Shown here: positions 1 to 6,064 of the stretch, one piece after another
Layout of the letters: each line of letters starts with the position of its first letter
Position numbering within the stretch: position 1 is the first letter of the stretch
Assembly: GCA_011192085.1 (NCBI GenBank)
Contig: DUEQ01000370.1
Location: forward strand, 1-6,064
Reading direction: 5' to 3'
Length of the DNA stretch: 6,064 nt
From: Caldilineae bacterium
GTDB taxonomy: Bacteria > Chloroflexota > Anaerolineae > J102
Program-made: the position numbers and the translations under genes
Notes under the pieces: generated by a model
Databases searched by the model: none
The model's input: only the letters and a program-made list of their open reading frames with translations
Told to the model about the DNA's origin: nothing

Positions 1-28
1 GAAAATTCAGTTTTCTTTCATCTTTTTG

Positions 29-37
29 TGATACACT
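29..37 (+). promoter_or_regulatory. Weak candidate extended -10 element upstream of the cluster
   Basis: TGATACACT resembles an extended -10 (TG, one base, then TACACT, which matches TATAAT at 4 of 6 positions). It lies about 53 nt upstream of the first start codon. The DNA before it (positions 1-27) is rich in T and A and unlike the GC-rich coding DNA, as expected near a promoter. No convincing -35 hexamer sits at the usual 16-18 nt spacing. This is pattern matching only; the true promoter could lie left of the window. Confidence 0.2.
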
Positions 38-78
38 CGAAATGCGTCCCCAATCTTCCCACACACGAACACCCTTCT

Positions 79-83
79 GGAGG
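79..83 (+). promoter_or_regulatory. Shine-Dalgarno site of the first B12 radical SAM gene
   Basis: GGAGG ends 7 nt before the ATG at 91, which is ideal spacing, and it fixes that start. An ATG at 85-87 is followed at once by TAG (88-90) and lies only 1 nt from the GGAGG, so it is not a usable start. This is the only strong ribosome-binding site in the window. The starts at 1653, 2895 and 4367 have none, and the one at 4581 has a weak one. Confidence 0.75.
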
Positions 84-90
84 CATGTAG

Positions 91-1563
91 ATGAAAGTCG
101 CTCTTATTGGGCCCAAATGGAATGAACTCGTCAACGCCTACCCCTCGTTGGGGCTGGGATATCTGGCCGCGGTGGCGGAGCAGGAAGGGCATGAGGTCGC
201 GATCTTCGATTTTGGTCTGGAGCCCTGCCGTCCCATGGAGGATGAGGTCCAGGACGTCATCGACTTCAAGCCCGACCTGGTGGCCTTCACCTCGATGACC
301 ACCAGCTATGCTAGCGTGGAACAGGCCGCGGCCATGCTCAAAGAGGCCCTGGGCGTGACCATTCTCATCGGCGGGCCCCACGCCACCTCGCTGCCCAACG
401 AGACGCTGCAAAATCCCAATATCGATTATCTCATTTACGGCGAGGGCGAAGAGACTTTCATCGAATTCCTCCGGGCGTTGGAGCATGGCAACCGTCAGTG
501 GGACGGGTTCCAGGGGCTATGGTATAAGGAAGATGGCCGGATTCTGAACAACTCTCAGCGCGCGCTCATCAAAGACCTGGACGCGCTGCCCTATCCCGCC
601 CGTCATCTCTTCCGGCTGCATGACTACCCCCTCTACGCGCCCACGGGCGAACAGATGCTCACTGTGCTCAGCAGCCGCGGCTGTCCCTACAACTGCTCTT
701 TCTGTTTCAAGGGCATCGTAGGCCGCACCTATCGCCAGCGCAGCCCCGAGAACATCGCGGATGAGCTGGAACACTTGATGCATACCTATGGCGTGCGCAA
801 TTTCTACTTCATCGACGATCTCTTCACCATCGACGTGCGCCGTCTGGATAAGATCCTGGATCACTTCATCGAGCGCAAGATGGATATCCGCTGGCAGTGT
901 CTGGCCCGAGTGGACCGGGTGAATCCCGAGCTGCTGGGGAAGATGTATCAGGCCGGGTGCCGAGAGATCCACTACGGCATCGAGAGCGGCAATCCCGAGG
1001 TGCTCAAGCGCACGGCCAAGCACATCGATCTGAACCGGGTGCGGGATGCCGTCACCTGGACGGAGGCCGCGGGCATTCGGGCCAAGGGGTATTTTATCCT
1101 GGGCCTGCCCGGCGACAACGAGGAGACCATCGCGGAAACCATCGAATTCGCGGCCAGCCTGCCTCTGACCGAGGCCATGTTCTCCATCGCCACGCCTTTC
1201 CCCGGCACGCAGCTCTGGAACGAGCTGTTACGCAGGCATCCCGATCTGGCGTACAACGCGGATTTCACCAAGAGCTACTATTACAATAGCTACCAGTCTT
1301 CCATCGCGCCTTTCATGAACGTATCTGACGTGCCCGACGAGGTGCTCAGCCAGAAGGCCATCGAGGCCCGCCAGCGCTTCATCGAGGCCAAGAAGCGCCG
1401 TATCTACCGCGAGAGCTTCGGGCCTACCGCGGGCGACTTGCTGTGGAATATTGCTCAAATCACACCGGTGCGCAAGGTGGGCAGCGCACTCACCCACGCA
1501 GGCCTGTTCAGGAAATTCCAGCGCACCAAGGGCGAACTCTTCGGCTCCGTCTCCTGGAGCTGA
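91..1563 (+). CDS. B12-binding-domain radical SAM protein (class B-like), substrate unknown
   Basis: A 490-residue protein with the full layout of cobalamin-type radical SAM enzymes and a length usual for them. Residues 1-130 form the Rossmann-like B12-binding domain: strand MKVALIGP, then PSLGLGYLAA at 18-27, GGPHAT at 94-99 and YGEGE at 116-120. No DxHxxG motif is seen, so cobalamin, if bound, would lack the usual lower His ligand, which is common in this group. The radical SAM barrel holds CX3CX2C (C198, C202, C205) for the [4Fe-4S] cluster that cleaves S-adenosylmethionine. Further landmarks are FIDDLF (240-245), GIESGNPEVL (296-305) and GYFILGLPGD (333-342). Residues from about 415 form a helical, basic tail. 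No membrane segment or signal peptide is visible, so it is probably cytoplasmic. It leads a five-gene co-directional set. The fold assignment is firm. A methyltransferase role is possible, but related proteins also do ring closures and rearrangements. Confidence 0.93.
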   Translation: MKVALIGPKWNELVNAYPSLGLGYLAAVAEQEGHEVAIFDFGLEPCRPMEDEVQDVIDFKPDLVAFTSMTTSYASVEQAAAMLKEALGVTILIGGPHATSLPNETLQNPNIDYLIYGEGEETFIEFLRALEHGNRQWDGFQGLWYKEDGRILNNSQRALIKDLDALPYPARHLFRLHDYPLYAPTGEQMLTVLSSRGCPYNCSFCFKGIVGRTYRQRSPENIADELEHLMHTYGVRNFYFIDDLFTIDVRRLDKILDHFIERKMDIRWQCLARVDRVNPELLGKMYQAGCREIHYGIESGNPEVLKRTAKHIDLNRVRDAVTWTEAAGIRAKGYFILGLPGDNEETIAETIEFAASLPLTEAMFSIATPFPGTQLWNELLRRHPDLAYNADFTKSYYYNSYQSSIAPFMNVSDVPDEVLSQKAIEARQRFIEAKKRRIYRESFGPTAGDLLWNIAQITPVRKVGSALTHAGLFRKFQRTKGELFGSVSWS

Positions 1564-1569
1564 GAAATA

Positions 1570-1639
1570 GCTCATGGCTAATTGGCAATTGTCAATGGCC
1601 CATGGTCATTCGCTCATCCCTCAATCCTACTCCCAATCC
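1570..1639. repeat. Degenerate heptanucleotide tandem array in the first gap
   Basis: About ten consecutive 7-nt units occupy most of the gap between the first two genes. In phase, G occurs at 1570, 1577, 1584, 1591, 1598, 1605 and 1612 (seven of seven). T occurs at 1575, 1582, 1589, 1596, 1603, 1610 and 1617 (seven of seven). A precedes that T in six of the seven units. Typical units are GCTAATT, GGCAATT and GTCAATG. After 1618 the units drift to CCTCAAT-like forms and the pattern fades by about 1639. The array has the character of the short tandem heptamer repeats described in cyanobacteria. No conserved function is visible. Confidence 0.75.
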
Positions 1640-1652
1640 TGTTTCTCGCCCC

Positions 1653-2810
1653 ATGCCTAAACGCCAGCTTACCTTTCGCCAAAAGCTTCGCAATAAAACC
1701 AAAATCTACCGCAACAAGGCGTTGGGGCCCGTCAAGTATCTCGCCTATCAGACGGGCCAGACGAAGCGCGTGCCTCCCCCCGACCGCATGTACATCGAAT
1801 CCACCAACATCTGCAACCTCCGCTGCGTCATGTGTCCCACGGGCCGGGGGGAGATCACCCGCGCCAATGGCTACATGAAATGGGAGGTGTTCAAGCAGAT
1901 CGTGGATGAGATGGCGCCGCTGGTCAAGGCCACCACCCTACACATCTGGGGCGAGCCCCTGCTCCACCCCCGCATCTTCGACATGGTGGCCTATTGCACG
2001 GAAAAGGGCCTGCGGTCGGAGATCAGCACGAATGCGACGATGCTCACCGAGGAGCGGGGCCGCAAGCTGCTGGAAGCGGGCCTGAATGTGATCTATCTCT
2101 GTCAGGATGGCGTGCGGCCCGAGACCTACGAGAATATCCGCGTCAACGCGGACTATGAGCGCACCAACGCCAACATCCGCCGTTTTCTGGAGATGAAGCA
2201 CGAAGGCGGGTATCAGACCTTCGTCAACCTTCAGATCATCGAGATGGAGCACACCAAGGACGAGACCGACGCGTTCGTCGAGTATTGGAAGCAGGTGCCG
2301 GGCGTGGACCTGGTGCACATCAAGCCTTTCGATTCCTGGGGCGATCAGATCGAGGAGATCAGCGCGCTGCGCCCGCAGGAGGAGCTCAATCTGCCCAAAC
2401 GCTACGCCTGCCCCAACCTGTGGTATCACGTCCATATTTACTGGGACGGCTCCATCGCCATGTGCGACCGCGATTTCAACCTCGATTTCGATCTGGGTAA
2501 CGTCATCGACGAGGATGGCGTGGTGCGGGTGATGAAGAACTGGAACGGCCCCAAGATGCAAAAGCTGCGGCGTCTGCACCTGGAAGGCCGTTACGATGAG
2601 ATCACGCCCTGCAATACCTGTGTGGAATGGGCCTGGTGGAAGCCGACGCCCTTCGAATCCTTCGGCAATCGCCCGGACGATGATGAATTCGGCGGGCAGA
2701 TGATCCACGTCAAGGATGAGCGCAAGGACCGGCGCAACGGCAGCAATGGCTCCGGCAACGGCGCATCCATCCCCCTCGTGCTGCCCGAGGACATGCATCG
2801 AGACTCGTAG
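1653..2810 (+). CDS. Radical SAM protein with SPASM/twitch-type C-terminus, substrate unknown
   Basis: With the ATG at 1653 the product is 385 residues. The open frame reaches back to 1443, but that part overlaps the previous gene and the heptamer array. It has no family character, so 1653 is preferred; ATG 1602 is an alternative. No Shine-Dalgarno site precedes 1653. Residues 1-43 carry 12 Lys/Arg and no acidic residue. The barrel begins at about 46 with YIESTNICNLRCVMC, the CX3CX2C cluster site (C54, C58, C61). WGEPLLHP (99-106) stands in for the usual GGEP SAM-binding motif. The C-terminal part has CX12GX4C (C253, G266, C271), the start of a SPASM signature, then LGNV (281-284) and a single CX2C (C320, C323). 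That gives four cysteines, enough for one auxiliary [4Fe-4S] cluster, as in twitch domains, rather than the two of full SPASM enzymes. Residues 359-372 are a polar Gly/Ser/Asn tail. There is no B12 domain, unlike the other three enzymes. SPASM and twitch relatives modify peptides, sugars or cofactors; which applies here is unknown. Confidence 0.92.
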   Translation: MPKRQLTFRQKLRNKTKIYRNKALGPVKYLAYQTGQTKRVPPPDRMYIESTNICNLRCVMCPTGRGEITRANGYMKWEVFKQIVDEMAPLVKATTLHIWGEPLLHPRIFDMVAYCTEKGLRSEISTNATMLTEERGRKLLEAGLNVIYLCQDGVRPETYENIRVNADYERTNANIRRFLEMKHEGGYQTFVNLQIIEMEHTKDETDAFVEYWKQVPGVDLVHIKPFDSWGDQIEEISALRPQEELNLPKRYACPNLWYHVHIYWDGSIAMCDRDFNLDFDLGNVIDEDGVVRVMKNWNGPKMQKLRRLHLEGRYDEITPCNTCVEWAWWKPTPFESFGNRPDDDEFGGQMIHVKDERKDRRNGSNGSGNGASIPLVLPEDMHRDS

Positions 2811-2819
2811 AATTCAGAC

Positions 2820-2860
2820 GTCATGCGTAAAATGTAATTCGTAAGGACCTTACGCATGAC
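2820..2860. repeat. Inverted repeat, 11-bp arms, in the second gap
   Basis: GTCATGCGTAA (2820-2830) is repeated as its exact reverse complement TTACGCATGAC (2850-2860), with a 19-nt loop. Two overlapping alternatives share the same DNA: CGTAAGG (2840-2846) with CCTTACG (2848-2854), and ATTCGTAA (2837-2844) with TTACGAAT (2864-2871). The three symmetry centres are at 2840, 2847 and 2854, exactly 7 nt apart, so they follow from the heptamer array reversing orientation here. The stem begins 10 nt after the upstream stop codon. No T-tract follows, so it is not a typical intrinsic terminator. It could fold in RNA and affect readthrough or mRNA stability. Confidence 0.7.
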
Positions 2861-2891
2861 TCGTTACGAATCACTGATCACTGAATACTGA
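2822..2891. repeat. Heptanucleotide tandem array with an orientation switch, abutting the next start codon
   Basis: Ten in-phase 7-nt units fill almost the whole gap. GTAA recurs at 2827, 2834 and 2841. Then xxAC cores recur at 2850 (TTAC), 2857 (TGAC), 2864 (TTAC), 2871 (TCAC), 2878 (TCAC) and 2885 (ATAC), all exactly 7 nt apart. TCACTGA is perfectly duplicated at 2871-2877 and 2878-2884. GTAA is close to the reverse complement of the TTAC cores, so the array flips strand near 2847. The last unit ends 3 nt before the ATG at 2895. The gap is 84 nt, or 12 units long. Confidence 0.8.
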
Positions 2892-2894
2892 ACC

Positions 2895-4301
<1,407 letters not shown>

Positions 4302-4305
4302 AAAT

Positions 4306-4326
4306 GGATAACGGATAACGAGTAAC
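4306..4326. repeat. Short heptamer array just after the third enzyme gene
   Basis: Three tandem 7-nt units start 5 nt after the stop codon: GGATAAC (4306-4312), an exact second copy (4313-4319) and GAGTAAC (4320-4326). The TAAC core is at 4309, 4316 and 4323. A GC-rich, non-periodic stretch (4327-4352) then separates this from a second pair of units before the small gene. Confidence 0.75.
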
Positions 4327-4352
4327 GGCAGCCTCTGTTGCGCCCTTCCCCC

Positions 4353-4366
4353 ACTGATTACTGGCA
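4353..4366. repeat. Two heptamer units directly before the small gene's start codon
   Basis: ACTGATT (4353-4359) and ACTGGCA (4360-4366) are adjacent 7-nt units, and the ATG begins at the next base. The ACTGA core is the same word as in the array before 2895. These units are not in 7-nt register with those at 4306-4326 (offset 47 nt). The match is short, and the call depends on the other arrays in the window. Confidence 0.45.
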
Positions 4367-4573
4367 ATGAGCAGCTTCGACCATCCCACCTACATGTTCC
4401 TCTTCAAAATGAAGAACGGCAAACACAAGCTCGCCTACGGCGAGACGCTCGAGGACGCGCTGGAGATCCTGCGATGGCGTCTGACCGAAGAGGAAATGGA
4501 ACAGATCATCCCCGACGACTACGTCAAATTCCACCCCCGCCAGCTCCAGCAATACATCGACAATCTGGGTTAG
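4367..4573 (+). CDS. Small 68-residue protein of unknown function beside a radical SAM gene
   Basis: I do not recognise the family. The protein has no Cys, no Gly-Gly leader-type cleavage site, no membrane segment and no signal peptide. Its pattern suggests a compact soluble fold: probable strands YMFLFKMKNG (9-18) and KHKLAYGE (19-26), a helix ETLEDALEILRWRL (26-39), a turn, an acidic helix EEEMEQI (41-47) and a short C-terminal helix RQLQQYIDNL (58-67). It is mixed in charge and lacks the Gly/Ala-rich or Cys-rich core of many modified peptides. Support for it being a real gene is good: it fills the space between two genes, is in the same orientation, ends 7 nt before the next start and has a protein-like periodic pattern. 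No Shine-Dalgarno site precedes its ATG. It could be a partner or regulator of the downstream enzyme, or less likely its peptide substrate. Confidence 0.72.
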   Translation: MSSFDHPTYMFLFKMKNGKHKLAYGETLEDALEILRWRLTEEEMEQIIPDDYVKFHPRQLQQYIDNLG

Positions 4574-4575
4574 GA
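4572..4575 (+). promoter_or_regulatory. Weak Shine-Dalgarno site overlapping the small gene's stop codon
   Basis: AGGA shares its first two bases with the TAG stop at 4571-4573 and lies 5 nt before the ATG at 4581. The 7-nt gap and the overlap of ribosome site with stop codon suggest translational coupling of the small protein with the last enzyme. Confidence 0.5.
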
Positions 4576-4580
4576 ATAGC

Positions 4581-5999
4581 ATGCCCATTCGCAAAGTCTA
4601 TCTCATCCAGCCCGGACGCGACGGGCGTATCTGGGGGAAGGCCACCATGGCGCCCTATACCCTCATGCGCCTGGCCTCCCTCGTCCCCGACGAGGTCCCC
4701 GTCGAGATCATCGATGAGGACCTACGCCCGACGCCCTTTGATCAGATCGGGCCGGACGATCTGGTTGGCATCACCGCCAAGACCTTGCAGATCGACCGGG
4801 CCCGCTGGTTGACCGAGCGTCTCAAGGCCCGCGGGGCCACCGTGGTCATCGGCGGCACCCACGCCACCCTCGCCCCCGACGACGTCCTGGCCTGGGCCGA
4901 CGCCATCGCCGTGGGCGAAGCCTATCGCACCTGGCCGCAGATGATCGATGACTTCGACCGGGGCGAGCTCAAGCGCATGTATGTGGATGAGGAATGGGCG
5001 AATCTCGACGACTTGAAGCCCCTCACCGACCGGGTGTTGAAGCAGGTCGATGAAAACCGCAATTACTGGACTCCCTACCTGGAGATCACCCGCGGTTGTC
5101 CCCGCAACTGCACCTTCTGCACCGCGATTCGCGTCTCGGGCCGGGTCATGCGCCTGCGCCCGGTGGAGGCCGTGGTCGAGGAGATCCAGCGTCGCAAGAT
5201 CAAGCGCTTCTTCCTCACCGATGATAACTTCGGCCTCAACTTCCGTCTGAACCCCGACTACATGGAAAAGTTGTTCAAGGCCCTGCGCAAGCTCCCTCTC
5301 CAGGGCTGGACCGCGCAGGCCGAACAGCTCACCGCAGACCATCCCGACCTGCTGAAACTGGCCCGCGAGGCCCATCTCGACAAGCTCTTCATCGGCTTCG
5401 AGAGCGCCAACCCCAACAATCGTCGTGAGTTAGGCGGCAAGGCCAAAGGCAACCTCGCACGCTATCGCCAGGTCATCGACCGCATCCACGCTGCGGGCAT
5501 CGGCGTGGTCGGGCTTTTTGTCTTCGGCTTCGACGGCGATCCGCCCGAGATCTTCCAGACCACGTACGACTTCATCCGCGAGAGCAGCCTGGATTCCGTC
5601 AGCATCACCATCCTCACACCCTACGTGGGCACGCCCCAGCGGGCCCAATGGGAGCAGGAAAACCGCCTCATCCCCGGCATCCCCTGGTCCCTCTACGACA
5701 CCAACCATGTCACCTACGTCCCCAAACTGATGACGCCCGAGCAACTGGCCCAGGGCTATGATTGGCTGGCCCGCAAAGTGTACGGCTGGCGGGCCATGGC
5801 CTGGCGGGGCGCCCGCAACCTGGCCCGCGTCCCGCTGCGCGACTGGCCTCGCAAGGCCGTCGGGAGCTTCAGCACCGATGTGGGTTACCGCATCGAATGC
5901 TCCCATCGTGACTGGATGCCCGGCGACGACGGCATCGGGCAGGTCGTCAAAGGCGCATCGAAGCAGGGATTCTTCCCGCTACGCCAACCAACTGGGTAA
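4581..5999 (+). CDS. B12-binding-domain radical SAM protein (class B-like), substrate unknown
   Basis: A 472-residue protein with a B12-binding domain followed by a radical SAM barrel. Residues 1-130 include strand RKVYLIQPG, then VEIIDEDLRP (41-50), where cobalamin proteins with a lower His ligand would have DxHxxG. Next come LVGITAKT (61-68), VVIGGTHAT (88-96) and AVGEA (110-114). The barrel starts with YLEITRGCPRNCTFC; C173, C177 and C180 form CX3CX2C. Further landmarks are FLTDDNFGLN (211-220), LFIGFESANP (269-278) and GLFVFGFDGD (311-320), followed by ILTPYVGTPQR (344-354), the counterpart of the PFPGT motif. The C-terminal tail (about 395-440) is rich in Arg and Trp and may be an interaction surface. 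Length and domain order are normal for the family. It is probably translated with the small gene just upstream. The family call is firm; methylation is one plausible reaction among several. Nothing shows the substrate. Confidence 0.93.
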   Translation: MPIRKVYLIQPGRDGRIWGKATMAPYTLMRLASLVPDEVPVEIIDEDLRPTPFDQIGPDDLVGITAKTLQIDRARWLTERLKARGATVVIGGTHATLAPDDVLAWADAIAVGEAYRTWPQMIDDFDRGELKRMYVDEEWANLDDLKPLTDRVLKQVDENRNYWTPYLEITRGCPRNCTFCTAIRVSGRVMRLRPVEAVVEEIQRRKIKRFFLTDDNFGLNFRLNPDYMEKLFKALRKLPLQGWTAQAEQLTADHPDLLKLAREAHLDKLFIGFESANPNNRRELGGKAKGNLARYRQVIDRIHAAGIGVVGLFVFGFDGDPPEIFQTTYDFIRESSLDSVSITILTPYVGTPQRAQWEQENRLIPGIPWSLYDTNHVTYVPKLMTPEQLAQGYDWLARKVYGWRAMAWRGARNLARVPLRDWPRKAVGSFSTDVGYRIECSHRDWMPGDDGIGQVVKGASKQGFFPLRQPTG

Positions 6000-6005
6000 A
6001 AAGGG

Positions 6006-6053
6006 GCGCCGGCTATCAATTATTTGATATTGGCTATTTGATATTCCCGGCGC
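6006..6053. other. GC-rich inverted repeat enclosing an AT-rich heptamer array after the last gene
   Basis: GCGCCGG (6006-6012) and its reverse complement CCGGCGC (6047-6053) could pair as a 7-bp GC stem around a 34-nt AT-rich loop. The loop can itself pair in part: TATCAA (6014-6019) with TTGATA (6024-6029). The stem begins 7 nt after the stop codon at 5997-5999, where a terminator would lie, but no T-run follows the right arm. It may be a termination or mRNA-end structure of non-standard type, or simply a boundary of the repeat. Confidence 0.35.
6011..6045. repeat. Heptamer tandem array after the last gene
   Basis: Five consecutive 7-nt units are visible, with TAT at 6014, 6021, 6028, 6035 and 6042, each exactly 7 nt from the next. 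TATTTGATATT is repeated exactly at 6021-6031 and 6035-6045, a 14-nt period of two units. The words differ from those in the other gaps, but the period is the same. Confidence 0.75.
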
Positions 6054-6064
6054 TGATTCTGCAC

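Noticed and set aside
85..90. ATGTAG start-stop pair just before the first gene, a possible regulatory minimal open frame.
   Set aside because: It lies 1 nt from the GGAGG, too close for initiation, whereas the ATG at 91 has ideal spacing. It is probably chance.
1443..1652. N-terminal extension of the SPASM/twitch-type gene back to the ATG at 1443 (455 residues).
   Set aside because: This part overlaps the end of the first gene in another frame and then translates the heptamer array. It shows no domain character, and family-like sequence begins after 1653.
4367..4573. The small protein as a typical radical SAM-modified peptide precursor.
   Set aside because: It has no Cys, no double-Gly leader boundary and no repetitive or low-complexity core, and its pattern looks like a folded domain. 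It is kept only as a minor alternative.

Overview
The window is a compact, one-direction cluster of five genes on the + strand. Four encode radical SAM enzymes. In order they are: a B12-binding radical SAM protein (91-1563), a radical SAM protein with a SPASM/twitch-type C-terminus (1653-2810), a second, more divergent B12-binding radical SAM protein (2895-4301), a 68-residue protein of unknown function (4367-4573), and a third B12-binding radical SAM protein (4581-5999) that starts 7 nt after the small gene. Gaps are 89, 84, 65 and 7 nt, so a single transcript is plausible. No RNA gene, insertion sequence or CRISPR array was seen, and no stretch over 100 nt lacks a gene.

The coding DNA is GC-rich and the gaps are visibly richer in A+T. 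All four gaps longer than 7 nt, including the region after the last gene, carry degenerate tandem repeats with a strict 7-nt period. The repeat sequence differs from gap to gap. Heptanucleotide tandem repeats are known from filamentous cyanobacteria, and similar intergenic tracts occur, as far as I recall, in GC-rich Chloroflexota. Together with the many B12-type radical SAM enzymes, this suggests an anaerobic or thermophilic Chloroflexota-like bacterium, but the assignment is an inference of low to moderate confidence.

Functionally, the three B12-type enzymes have the layout of cobalamin-dependent (class B-like) radical SAM proteins: an N-terminal Rossmann-like domain with a GGxHAT motif, then a radical SAM barrel with CX3CX2C. 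Members of this superfamily methylate or rearrange unreactive carbon or phosphorus centres in lipids, tetrapyrroles, antibiotics and peptides. The SPASM/twitch enzyme has cysteines for one auxiliary Fe-S cluster. No substrate can be read from the window, because no glycosyltransferase, lipid, peptide-synthesis or transport gene is present. The cluster looks like the radical-chemistry part of an uncharacterised pathway that may extend beyond the window. The small protein is either a partner of the last enzyme or, less likely, a peptide substrate.
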